This document shows, one piece after another, positions 24,765 through 36,169 of a stretch of 64,000 nucleotides of DNA. Origin of the DNA: Cryptomeria japonica (lineage: Eukaryota > Streptophyta > Pinopsida > Cupressales > Cupressaceae); NCBI RefSeq assembly GCF_030272615.1, contig NC_081411.1, positions 215,064,654 through 215,128,653 of the forward strand, in the 5' to 3' direction. Every line of letters starts with the position of its first letter. The first letter of the stretch is position 1. The position numbers were made by a program, and so were the translations under genes. The notes under the pieces are model-generated. The model ran no database searches. It had not been told where the DNA came from and saw only the letters and a program-made list of their open reading frames with translations.

Positions 24765-26150
24765 ATATACAAAATCCTCCCCCTTTGGCATTGATGGCAA
24801 CATATGAATGTAAAAAACAATCAATTCAAAGAAAGAAGATATCTCCAACGAGCTCCCCCTAAGATCAAGATAGATAAAGCAGTTTTTCACATGATATCTC
24901 TCCCCCTTTAACAAAAATGCCAAAGATCTCAAAATATAAAACCAAACTCGCTCTCCCCCAAAACATAGACTACTCCAGTAGAGGAGCAACACCAACTCAC
25001 CAATCCAGATAAAGGGATAAGACTGTAAAGTCCACCTAATTAATGCAACTTAATGCATCTAGTTCTCAACAAGAGGGGTGGATACCCCTAACTTGTCTCT
25101 GAAATAGACAAATGTATTTGCAAGAAAAGGCTTAATGAAAATATCAGCTATTCGTTCCTTTGCAGATACATACTCCAACTTCACCTTTTCTTCACTAACT
25201 TGCTCTCTCAAGTAATGATATTTGATTGACACATGCTTAGTCTTTGAATGTTGCACTTGATTATTTGACATGTTAATAGAATTGAAATTATCATAGTATA
25301 TAATAGTAGGCTCATCATAAATTACTTTGATATCTTTCAACATTTTCTTCATCCAAACTACCTAAGTGCAATTACTAGTAGCAACAATGTCAGCTTCAAC
25401 AGTAGATAAGGACACTGAATCTTGTTTCTTACTAGCCCATGAAACCAAATTCTTACCTAAAAAGAATTCTCCACCGGTAGTGCTCTTCTAGTCATCAACA
25501 TCACTGGCCCAATCTGCATTAGTGTAGGCACATAACATGAAATCATCATTCCTCAGATACCATAAACCATAATCCATAGTTTTGTTCATGTATTTGAATA
25601 TCCTCTTAACAATAGTGACATGACTCTCTTTCAGATCAACTTGATATCTATCAATCATGCACACAACATACATATTGTCCGACCTAGTTTGAGTAAGATA
25701 TAACAGTCCACCAACCATAGATCTATACAAAATCTGATTAGCTTTAGGAGATTCATCATTCTTAGACAATTTACAACCAGTCACCATAGGACTTCCAACC
25801 GGTTTGGAGTCATCTAACCCAAACTTCTTTAGCAATTTCTTCACATACTTAGTTTAAGATATGAATATACCTTTTCTAGTTTGTGCAATCTGCAAACCTA
25901 AGAAAAATTTCATCTCACCAATCATAGACATCTCAAATTCCTTCTGCATATCACCGACAAACTTCATACTCAAGTCATCATAATCTCCAAAGATAATATC
26001 ATCAACAAAGACTTCAACAATTAGGATGTTATCATTTTCTATCTTAAAGTACACATTACTATTAGCAGCACCTTTACTAAATCCCAATTTTGACAAATGT
26101 TTATCTAGTCTAGCATACCAGGCTCTAGAAGCTTGTTTCAATCCATAAAG
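24765..26150 (-). mobile_element. Copia element B, 3' fragment in tandem with A
   Basis: The sequence parallels 18998-20370 of element A almost base for base. It covers the polypurine region, the RNase H end (STPLVEN stop at 25059) and RT back to LYGLKQASRAW. Similarity to A stops at about 26150, within the RT coding region, and family X sequence resumes at 26151. The rest of B's pol, its gag and its 5' LTR are missing. No duplicated target site marks the junction, so it is a deletion joint rather than an insertion end. Confidence 0.88.
25059..26150 (-). pseudogene. Copia B Pol fragment: RT C-terminal half and RNase H
   Basis: The minus-strand frame begins inside RT at [19 protein letters not shown]. 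It continues through [15 protein letters not shown] (catalytic DD kept), GEMKFFLGLQIAQT and GGLLYLTQTRSDN, then IYYDNFNSINMSNNQ, AKERIADIF and a stop after STPLVEN. Only a few stops interrupt it, fewer than in the same part of element A. Where A has a stop in the LKQAPRA motif, B keeps Trp, which supports point decay in A. Confidence 0.9.
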
Positions 26151-27058
26151 AGCTTGTTCCTCCTTCAAATGAATTTATTGGCCAAGTCCAAGATTCATAT
26201 TATGTGATTCATGGGATTGAGCTAGGAAAGAAAACTCATGATTTTATGGTGCAATATGCTTAGTTAGCTTTGGAAGCTGTAGTTTCTAGGTATGATGAAG
26301 TCAAGGCAAAGAAATATAAACTCAAGGCACGAATTAAAAAAATCACCTCAATTCTGATCAAGGTAACTAAGTCCTCAGAGGTTGTTGAACTAATAGCCTC
26401 ATCTCTAGATGAGGAGGTTGTTAAAAGAGATGAACAAGCAACATCTCAAAGTAGAGCTATAGGAGAATGGATGGATCAGATGCTGAGCCAAGGCACATGA
26501 TGCATAAGTTCAGCTTGTACAATTGTCAACAATCTTGATGCTGTAAGATCAAAGGTAGATAACACCATAGAGGTATTCTCCTAGGAACTTGAAACACAAG
26601 AAAAGGTTTTTGAAGCATGGTTGAAGTTTGAAGATTATGATCCTGATGATCTCATTCAAAATGGCATTATCCCTTCGTGGTGAATGTATATTGAGCAGCG
26701 AGAGGCATTGGAGCATTGGATGAATATTCTAGAGTGCCTAGTCAAGGATATGTGGAAATCTCTAAAAGAATGTGTAGATAATAAGAAAGAGATTGTTGTA
26801 AAAATATCTGAGATTCCATGTGCTTTTATCGATAAGAATGAAAAGGTTCTTGATTTGGATGAAATTATCAAAGATTTCAACTTGCTCACAATTACTGAAG
26901 TTAATAGGGAAGACTTCTCTTTGTCCTCAATTGACAAGTTACTGGATCTTCAGTTCATCTTGGATTTTATGGGTTCACTTTTGAAGAAACATAAGAAGTG
27001 TTTAACCGACTTTGAAGATTCCATCACTAGGGTCAAAGTCATCACCACCAATACTTAG
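26151..27058 (+). pseudogene. Family X protein, copy 1, C-terminal part
   Basis: The reading frame resumes as ELVPPSNEFIGQVQDSYYV, corresponding to the AEPPLDKNENEVHVED region of copy 2 near 58155. It continues with RYDEVKAKKYKLKARIK (copy 2: RYDEEKMKKYKLK), IGEWMDQMLSQ, and the final helical region YIEQREALEHWMNILECLV to SLSSIDKLLDLQFILDFMG. Stops occur at about 26262, 26500, 26583 and 26682. Compared with copy 2, about 810 bp (the Lys/Glu-rich hinge) are missing at the 16298/26151 junction. The C-terminus is charged and predicted helical, suggesting coiled-coil contacts. Function unknown. Confidence 0.65.
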
Positions 27059-28242
27059 GGACCTGATGGAATACAAAAGAAGAATGTTTTGTATAATTTT
27101 GAGGAATTCCAGAAGTGAGATTTAGCTTGAGGAAAATGACACTTAGTGATTTTCATGTTTTTCCTAGTGGGCTTTCATTTTATTCATCGACACCTCAAGT
27201 GTCATTTTGTAATTGCTCGTGTGCACTTGTTAAGTGCACAAGTCCTATGTCAATTTGAAATCTTCTTTTGACTTAGTCTTAGAATTATTTATAATTTCCT
27301 ATTTTCATGTTGCACCCCTCTTTTTATATATGAGGGTTATTATTGTAATAAGGATCTTTTTTCCATCTTTGTTTATGCAACAAAAAATTGCCAAAGTGAA
27401 GAACAAATTGAGACTTGGTGTTCATTTTTGTAAATTTGTAATTTAATCAAGAAAGAGAAGAGCTTGGCATTCAAAATTTGTTTTGAGTATAATATTTTAG
27501 GTGGTATAAATGTTCTTATGTCATTAGTATCATATGATCTTGAATGATTAAAGTTGGATATAGTTATTGGTGTTCAATATTGAAGAGCTTTTGAGTCTGT
27601 ACAAGTAATCTTTGAGTTACTTTGGAAATTTAGAATTTGGAAATTAGTTGAGAGAAAGTTACTTTAAGTCTTTGAGCTTTCACAAATTACCTTTAAAAAT
27701 TGTATTGAAAAAGGTTAAAAGTAGTCTTTGTGCTACACAAATTATCTAGTTAAAGTAGAATATCTTTAAATATATTGTAAGTTTTTGAGCTAAAAATATA
27801 TCTGGGTTACAATGGTTGATAGGAGTTTAGTATATATGAGAATCTTTGAGTTCTTAAGTGTGCATAATTCCCATCCCTAGGTCATTTTTCAGAAAAGAGG
27901 AAGTAACGGAAGACTTTGTTCTTTCATGGACACTTTACTTCCCAGTTAAACTAGTTTGAAATATTACTACAAGTTTTGAGTCAAATTAGTGAAGGGAAAT
28001 TATTATTAAAAGAGAATTGGATAGAACTAGTTTTGAAGAAAGAGAACTTAGTTGTTATTGTACCTTGAATTAGTGTAAAGTTAGCAAGTAGATAGAATAG
28101 AAAGTAATTGCAGTATAAAGGGGGAGCCTTCCCTTATAATTATGAGGGAGCATATCTTTCCTTCTAAGAGATATTATCCAAGTTCTATCGTGAAACATAT
28201 ATTTTGTGAACCTTCACCAGTTTACAAAATTTTCACCCAACA
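27059..28242 (+). other. Conserved 3' region of family X copy 1
   Basis: No coding sequence. It matches 59150-60208 downstream of copy 2: AAGTGTCATTTT; a TATA motif at 27313-27337 inside the inverted repeat ACCCCTC / GAGGGT; AAGTGAAGAACAAATTGAGAC; TTAGTGTAAAGTTAG; then GGAGCCTTCCCTTATAAT and CCTTCTAAGAGATATT. Similarity ends at TTTTCACCCAACA (28242). The CA end and promoter-like motifs recall a retrotransposon LTR, but I found no matching copy at the 5' side. Confidence 0.55.
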
Positions 28243-28441
28243 ATAACCACGAGGGCTTCACCCACTAGGCAATATGATATCACATACATTCATATTGGGA
28301 GGTTTAATATCCCCAAAATCCAAAGAAAAATATTTTTGATACATTAAGGATGCAGGGGTTTTATAAACTTCCATCCTTAATATGAATATTCGAAGGTATT
28401 TTTTATTCGTCAAATGTTAGAAGTAGGGGTTGGATATAGTA

Positions 28442-28726
28442 CTTCCACATGTGTCATCATCGGTGGATCATGGGAGTCAAAAATAGATTTTTCCAATGGT
28501 CATCCCTTCTGATGTGTGCCTCTGCGTATACATCATCAAGTCAACAAGATGAAATTTGAACTTTAGCGGAACTCCAAATTTCACTGTGACTTCCACGTGT
28601 CATCATTAGTGGATTATAGGAGTCAAACATAGATTTTGCTGATGGAAATCCCTTCTGATGTGTGCCTCCATGTATAGATAATCAAGTTAGTAAGATGAAA
28701 TTTTAACTTTGCTGAAACTCAAAAGT
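28442..28726 (+). repeat. Tandem duplication, unit about 148 bp
   Basis: A unit beginning CTTCCACATGTGTCATCATC at 28442 recurs at 28590 as CTTCCACGTGTCATCATTAG. Both contain CCCTTCTGATGTGTGCCTC and AAGATGAAATTT. Divergence is around 15-20% by eye. The surrounding 28243-29000 shows no gene. Confidence 0.8.
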
Positions 28727-29390
28727 AGGAGCAAAAAGTGACGAAATGGCTAGCGTCAGATGTCACCAAAAAGTGAGAACAATTTGAACATAGGCACAAA
28801 TTGGCACTGCGAAGGACAAGTTGGATGCAGTAAATGCATTTTAAAATTTAAGTTATATTCATTTTGAGTTAAATAGTGTTCATTTAGAAGGAGGGAACTA
28901 AACCTCACAGAAACCTACAACTTCAAGCCCTTATCAAGATTTACAGTCAAGGAGGACTGAGGAACAATACTTCATCAAGTATTTAGAAAAAATCTTGTCC
29001 CCTCCATTTAACTATTATTCTCAATCATATATTTTAACTTAGTAACATTGACCATGGAAAGCACTATTACATTTGTGATTTTTTTTAGTAAACTAGGGTG
29101 AAGAACACATGAAGAACCACCATTTGATCTATAACTAAGAGCTAGTGAATACTGATTATAGTTTATAATATCTAACAATACCAATAGAAAAACACTAGAA
29201 AAATGCCCATGAGCGAGTATGGAGATCTCAAATAGAGCAGAAGAAATTGTCACAACAACATAATATATAAGAAAACTATAAAGTTTTTTTTACATAAGTA
29301 CTATCATAAGGGGGCAGCTCCCATATGTTCAAAAACTGAAAACAAGAACATAGATATTAAGAGTGGGGACACCACAGGGACACAGGGGGA

Positions 29391-30000
29391 TCATTGATAA
29401 GAGAGGGGACATAGGGGTGATAAGTGATACAGATATCCAATCCCCTTTCCAACCACTTTCAACCTTTCTATGATCTTTGTAGGGAACATATCACCATTAT
29501 CATTCATGAAGGCCTCAAACTCATCCAAGTTATATTTCTGGCCTACCCCAAATTTGAATAACTTCCATGCTTTAGCCATTTTGGTCTTTCTACCTTCTGC
29601 ATTAAAATTTTAAAAAACTAAGAATGATCTTTGACTGTGGCACAATCTCAAGGGTCCCGATGCAGTCTTCACACCTTGAGCATTCTCCTCCTTCACTTTG
29701 TGATGCACAATACCATAAGCGTCAAGGGAATATCCCAATATCTGGACAATGGGGGAGAAAAAGTTCTAAAAACAATTCCATCATGTACACCCTCGTTAGC
29801 CTATAAATTTGTCCCTAAGATGTTTATCATAGACATCTTCTCCTCATCATTCTCTTTGTTCAATAGGCTGGCAATCTGCTCCTCCGAGGATTCTTTGAGA
29901 TTGTTCTTGCTACCACACAAACACTTAACACCAAAGGAATTCACCATTTTCTGTACACAGTCTTGATCAAGGAATCATTTCTTTATAGCCTTCATAGCTT
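29391..30000 (-). pseudogene. Unrecognised gene-like remnant, Cys-containing
   Basis: The minus strand reads MKAIKK, then a stop where Trp is plausible, then FLDQDCVQKMVNSFGVKCLCG, ENDEEKMSIINILGTNL and later GGECSRCEDCIGTLEIVP. After a frame change it continues as MAKAWKLFKFGVGQKYNLDE with EAFMNDNGDMFP (29579-29391). The composition is balanced and unlike the shadow frames around it, so this may be a decayed gene or gene fragment. I cannot name a family. The CxxC pairs hint at a metal-binding site, but nothing more is supported. Confidence 0.35.
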
Positions 30001-30686
30001 TCATATCCTAACAATAGAAACAAATCTCAAAATAAAGCTTTTTGGGATTTTTTTATGAAATTATTCCCAAATTTTTAGTTCGATGTGTATAGATCACCAT
30101 CGTTTTGTTGAAAAGGATAAGACCCTTTCATCCATCTATCACTTGTTATGTTAAAACCTACATATTGTACGTTTGAACACAAAAATAGATACGATTGGAT
30201 AATTCAATTAGTTACTTTTTAGGTTTGGCAGAAAATCAACTCATCAAGTTCTAATGTAATCTTTGTTTTATCCTTTCTATGGCCTCATGGATGGCATAAT
30301 CTGCCACCAAAATGGAGATTTGCAATCTTATGGAATGCAATTGCAGTTCCATGTGAAGCCATGTCATTCTGTCCAAGTAAAAAATGTTGATTTACACTTA
30401 TCTAAAACTAAAAGATCTCATAAACCATGCCTTGGTAAGCCCAATTGGAATAGCAAGGAAAAGAAACAGTTCCTTAGGGAAACTACCAAGGAAAAAAAAC
30501 ACCTTCAATGATTCTTAATTTTCCCATTTCCAAATTAATTCCTTCTTGTGTAAATTTGACTTTCTTTTTTCATTTAGTTATTGATACACCAGGATGAAAA
30601 TACACATCATTTCATAGCAATATTATAACCAAACTTCTAAATTTTTTATTATAATTTTATCCATTAATTAACCAACTAATAGGTAC

Positions 30687-31700
30687 ATGTGGAAAATAAT
30701 AAAAATGGATCCAATTATAGATATGGAATATGTAATTGTTACCGGTGAAGAAAGTTTTGTTGTTGGAACAGTCATTTGTCCAAAAGGTTGTACACTTCTT
30801 GACATCCATCATGAAATTGTGGATGATGAACTCATTGAATGTCCTTTTGATTCTATCAGTGCGCTTGGGCATCCTTTAAATATAAAGCATAAACAAAAAA
30901 GGAAAGCTACAACAACACTTATAGGCATCAAGAGGAAACATGACACAATGTATGTTGGTACGGTTGAGTCTAATATAGTGGAAAGTACACCAAACCCTCA
31001 ACATAATAGAGAGAGTGTAGAGGTAGGTATGCTTAAACAACCAAGAGTTGGAGATGGGTCTGAGTCAGTGGAATAAACCATAGTTGTTGATCCTGATGTA
31101 TTGGAATCTTGGAATCATAAAGTGAATAGTTTAATGGAAGAGTTATTCAATAAGAAAATTACTCTCAAAGTATATTAAAAAAAGGGAGAACCTAAAATAA
31201 AGATCCATTGTGAAAGTTGTGACATTGATTATGGAATAGGGGAAGTATCCACGGAAACATGAATAATTTGTAACTTCAAAAACAATCATATGAAAACAAT
31301 ATCCCATCAACATCACATTTTAATGGAGGGAAATGGTGAAAATCATTCAAGTAGCATAGAAAAGCAGACAATTGTGGTTAGAGATCGATTTGAGATTGAT
31401 CAAGCAATTAAACTTATAGATGATTTTAATAAGATACAAGAGCCTAATGTATTCAAGGTGGTGGAAGAAACACTTGTAGGCTATGAGAATAAAAAAAAGT
31501 AAGAGTGGAATATATATGATGCAATAAATGATTTTGTTTGGTGCCAACAAGTGGTAATATTGTTAGTTCTCTAAATGAACACATGAAATCAAAGAAGCAC
31601 ACCACTACTATAGAAGAGGATTCACATGATACGATTGTTTTAAGAAGTGGCACAACCAGGGGACATAAGAAGCCTACCAATGATAAGTCCCAATAAAGTT
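30687..31700 (+). pseudogene. Unrecognised gene-like ORF series
   Basis: An open frame of 129 codons (30687-31076) reads MWKIIKMDPIIDMEYVIVTG, GTVICPKGCTLLDIHHEIVD, then the basic stretch KHKQKRKATTTLIGIKRKHD. One stop later the frame continues with LESWNHKVNSLMEELFNKKI and IHCESCDIDYGIGEVSTET. After another break come NFKNNHMKTISHQHHI and the 31290-31502 frame. CPKGC, HCESC and clustered His residues could bind metal. The block from 'HCESC' to 'HQHH' resembles a zinc-binding module in layout, but I do not recognise a family. It may be a captured host-gene fragment, a DNA-transposon protein, or the 5' part of the gypsy element that follows at 31880. Confidence 0.35.
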
Positions 31701-31879
31701 TGACTAGGTTCTTGGTCCCATCATCATCATTTGTATTACACAAGTCTAGATCCTTCTACAAAACTAGATCCTTCTACTTTTGGTGTGTTAACTACCCAAG
31801 TTCAAAATTATTTTGAATATGATCTATTGTAATTTGTTCATTTTTTGTTTTATCATCTTATTAAAGGTCATTCATCACC

Positions 31880-33211
31880 ACTGATGCTGCAATGTTGGGG
31901 GTATTGGTATTCCTATATGGACGAGTCTCAAACTGTTCCTAAGTTTAGGTTTAACTGATTTCAGAAAAAGGTGTCCACTTATACCCCCTTTTTGTTGACC
32001 ATCTTTGTGCATTTAATCTTCTATCACCCTTATATTTTCATGATTATATGGATAGAATATTGGAATATTATGTTGATGGTATTCTAGCTAAGTCATCTCT
32101 TGTTAAGACCATGTTAGGATCCTTCACCAATTTTTTTTAAAATAATTCATAAATACAACATGCAATTGAATCTCTAAAAGTGTGTTTTTGGTGTGGATAG
32201 AGGAAACCTATTAGGATTCATTGTTTCACATAATGGTATTGAGGTGGATACAAAGAAAATAGATGCCATTGTGAAAACACCACCTACTCAAAATATCTCT
32301 CAATTGAAAAGTTTACAAGGAAAAATTTAGGCTATTCATAGGTTTGTTTCACAACTTGCAAATCAGACTTTCCCTTTTACTCAATTTCTTAAGAAAAATA
32401 CTACTTTTCCATGGAGTGAAGATTGCCAAAAAACTTTTGAAGATTTGAAACCATATTTGGCTAATCCTCCTATTTTACAACCTACTATTTCCAATCAACC
32501 CTTTATTCTTTATACTACCAAATCTTCTCATGCTCTCGTAGCTTAATTACCACAAAATAATAATGATGGTAAAGAATGTCTAGTTTATTATATAAGTTGG
32601 ACTTTACTTGATTATGAGGTTTGATATACTATGATAGAAAAGAAATGTATTGCTCTTGTTTTTGTAGTTCTCAAAAGCTAAGGAATTATCTTTTAAACAT
32701 TGGGACACATGTCATCATCAAATTCGATCCTTTAAAACACTTCTTTTCCAAAACAGATGTCCCCGAACGCTTAGCAAAATGAGTTATGTTGTTAACTGAA
32801 TTTGACCTTATGTTTATTTCTCAAAAAGAAATTAAAGGACAAGCTTTAACCAACCATTTGGTTGATGCTCCTTCTCCTCTTACTCTACCTAATTAGGATT
32901 CATTTATTGATGATTTCGTTCTCCCCTTAGATGTTGACAATACTTGGGAATTTTACTTTGATGGATCTAAGTGTCGAACTGGTTCCAGTGTTGGTATTAT
33001 TTTGATTCCACCTTTAGGAAAACCAATCCCTTCTTCTTATCATCCCAATTTACTATGTACTAATAATATCATTGAATATGAATCACTTCTTGTTGGTCTA
33101 AAAGTGGCTTTATCATTTAAAATTCAACATGTGTGTAGCTATGGTGATTCAGAGTTGATTATGAGACAAGTTATGGGAAAATATCAAGCTAAACAAAATA
33201 AACTTTCTTAA
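31880..33211 (+). pseudogene. Ty3/gypsy (Tat-like) reverse transcriptase end and RNase H regions
   Basis: The recognisable part starts near 32030 with DYMDRILEYYVDGILAKS, the RT catalytic box with YVDG in place of YVDD. Then LLGFIVSHNGIEVD and IHRFVSQLANQTFPFTQFL (RT connection), and WEFYFDGSKCRTGSSVGIIL with NIIEYESLLVGLKVALS, the second RNase H domain typical of Tat-group elements. One TAG replaces the Gln in 'LQGKIQAI'. Frameshifts are frequent up to 32900; the RNase H portion is open to 33211. The polymerase palm before YVDG is not readable. Confidence 0.85.
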
Positions 33212-34680
33212 TACTATAACTTAGCCTTATCATTGTTAAAAAAGTTCACTTCTTATATCATAGATCCTATCCCTCGAAAGGACAATTGAGATGAGGATGC
33301 TATGGCAAGTGCAACTTCCCTCATATCCCTTAATGATCCTTTTGTAGTTCACCATTCACAATATTTTCTTCACCTAATATTGTTAACTCTAGTGAAGTTA
33401 CTTGTTGTTACGCTTTAGATCATGATTAATGGTATTCTCATATCTTTTGATATTTGACTAATGGTACTTTTCTAGATTCAACAATTAAGAACACTAGAGC
33501 TCGAATTTGTAAGCTTGTTGTGTGATACATTATTCTCTCAAATTTCCTTTATAGAAGAGGTTATCATGGTCTTCTTCTTCATTGTCTCAATAAAATTAAA
33601 ATCCCCATTGCTTTTTAGGAGGCACATTTGGGTGCTTGCAGTGGGAATTTTGGTGGAAATATTGTGGTGCAATGGTTGCTTTGAATGGGATAGTATTGGA
33701 AAAATATGGAAAAATATTCCTTTGCCTTTGTTAAAAGGTGTCATCAGTGTCAACAACATGGTAATTTGATCCCCGCTCTCACTCATGAACTTAGATCCTA
33801 AGTTGCTTCTAGGCCATTTTCATTATGGGGTTTGGATCTTATTGGTAAAATTTCCCCTCCTTCCTCACAATGACATACTTTCACTATTAGTTCCACAACT
33901 TATTTTTTGAAGTGGCTAGAGGTTGTTCCTCTTCGATCCACCACCATTGATGTAATCTATCAATTCATTCTAGATAACATAATCTATCGATTTGGTCTAC
34001 CTTCCACTTTGATTTTAGACATTGTTACTTCATTTAAGAACAAAGATGTGAAGAAATTCCTTGATAAATACCATATCCAACATCGATTTTCTACTACGTA
34101 TCACCCTCAATTAGATTGTCAAGTTGAGGCTTCTAATCAGATTATTGAACAAATCCTTCATAAGACTGTTAATACACATGGTAAGGATTGACACACTCAG
34201 TTAACCTATTCCCTATGGGTCTATTAGACTAGTGTTCATATATCTATTGGGTGCAAATTGTTATAATCTTATTTATGGGTGCTGACACAATTATGCCTTT
34301 GGAATTAGAGATTCCTTCACTGCAAATTTCTCTTAAGAAAATAATTGATGATAATTATTTTGGAGAACAAAAACTTCAACAAATTGAGATGCTTGATGAA
34401 CAATGTATACATGGTCTTGTTCATATTCAAGCCTATCAAAAAATTCTAGAAAAAAGCTATAACGATAAGGTTATTCAACATTCTTTCTCAGTGGGTGATT
34501 GGTTCTCTATGAGAATCAATGTAATGTGAATGCTTTACCAGGCAAAAAAGGAAAGTTCAGTACAAATTGGCTTGGAATATACATCATTATCTATGTTTAC
34601 AAGTCAGGTGCTTACAAAATAGAAAATGTGGAAGGTAAACCTCTTAAGGAGCCCATAAATGTTATGCATCTTCATAGATA
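33212..34680 (+). pseudogene. Ty3/gypsy integrase, degenerate
   Basis: Zinc-finger residues survive near 33600-33770 (EAHLGACSG, then KRCHQCQQHGNLI). The catalytic core follows: LWGLDLIGKISPP (first Asp), TTYFLKWLEVVPLRS, FGLPSTLILDIVTSFKN (second Asp position, DN changed to DI) and STTYHPQLDCQVEASNQII (the Glu of the triad kept). The C-terminal tail is YNDKVIQHSFSVGDW and WLGIYIIIYVYKSGAYKIEN with MHLHRY near 34670. The frame is open from 33907 to 34191 and otherwise broken. It is cut at 34681 by a copia solo LTR, so the true end and 3' LTR lie elsewhere or are lost. Confidence 0.88.
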
Positions 34681-35614
34681 TGTTGGAATCAAGGAACACT
34701 GAGAGGGGCTTGGTGAATCAGTGTTCTACCGGTAAATAAATCTTGAAACTTATTCTCAAACCACCAGGAGCAAATGCAAAAAAGTAAAATGCAGAAAAAC
34801 AAGATAATCAACGAAAAAATCATAACACCAAGATTTTTACATGGAAACTCGGAAAGGGAAAAACCATAGTGGGATTGGAACTCACAATAATCATATACTG
34901 TGACCGGGAGTACATAAATATTACAAAAGGGGAATGCACATGCATTTAGGTTCACTGCCTAGAGCTCACTGCTCAAATTATAATATGGAAGTCTCACCGA
35001 CTTATATATAGTTTACAATGATAACTACAATGATTGAACTCCAAAATAACATCAAACAATGCCTGGATTAGTTTCGATTAAGTGCAAAAAGTCTGACTGT
35101 AACACCTCTGCAACTTTGTCCTGATCTGCTTCTCAGTCAGCTACTAGATCAAGAATGCGCATGTGAAATTGTGCCAAATAGGTTTCTTGATCATTTCTCG
35201 CTCATATCATTACCAAAAATATCTTCTACATCAATCATACATATTTGTAATCACAAAATAAAATATCCATCAAGTCGACCATCCACAATATGCAATGTAA
35301 CGTGTAATTGAGTGTCGGCTTAGACCGGATCTCTAAAATATATGTGGATCAACCAAATCATGTCTAAATGATTTCTACATGTCAGCACTATCATCCCATG
35401 CATGAATCTATCCATCGAAATCACCACAAATATTTTAGACCAAAAGTGATTTGCTTATCCTGAAATAACAGTGATAGATTACTGGACCACTTCTTCCATC
35501 GGTTACCAAAATCTATAACTATCGGACAAATTTACAAGGAGAGTTACCATAAATGACAACCCTAATCCATTATCCATGCAATGCTATCCATCGGATGAGT
35601 GTCAATTTCCAATA
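34681..35614 (-). mobile_element. Solo copia LTR with 5-bp target duplication
   Basis: This 934-bp sequence starts TGTTGGAATC and ends TTTCCAATA. It is flanked by AGATA at 34676-34680 and 35615-35619. The final ATA instead of ACA fits one C-to-T change from the usual terminus. It carries the LTR hallmarks of the copia families here, including AATGCACATGCATTTAGG, GTCTCACCGACTTA and the perfect stem GAACACTGA / TCAGTGTTC at 34694-34726. No internal coding region is present. Confidence 0.85.
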
Positions 35615-35619
35615 AGATA

Positions 35620-36165
35620 TTATGCTTAATCTTTTTTCTTTTCTTTCTTCCCCTTCTTTCATCTTCATTGAATTGTATGCTAGAATGTCTTAATTAGAGC
35701 ATGTGGTATTAGATAAATTTTTTATTTAATATTCCTTGCTTCATTATTGAGAAAAGTAGGTTGTCTTAGATTTTCTTATGAATTTACATTTCTTTATGTT
35801 TTTTTATCATTCAATTATTTTGTGTTATGTTAGATTAGATCATGTTGTGTTTGGTTAAGATATTTTTTAATTAGATCACATTGACATGTAGTTTAACATA
35901 GATACATAACATCGTCAATAATAGGATTTAATTGAATACTTGGGTTATTTAGTTAAATCACACATGTATCAATTTAATCATGATGACATTGAGAAATCAA
36001 TCACATGAGTATTAAATCAGACATACATGCTATTTACCATATTTGTTGCTTTTAATCAACACAATATAACATGGTGTTTTATATTTCAATTGACAAATTT
36101 GATCTAATATATATCACCACTCATACAAAATATGGTGTCTACATCATCTACTCTATGAATAGTGG
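35620..36165. other. AT-rich spacer
   Basis: No coding similarity, RNA gene or repeat structure recognised. This may be 3' flank of the gypsy pol remnant. Confidence 0.4.
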
Positions 36166-36169
36166 CTAC

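Noticed and set aside
13119-28242. Family X as a terminal-inverted-repeat DNA transposon or Helitron
   Set aside because: No convincing inverted termini, TC...CTRR ends or target duplication could be seen at either copy.
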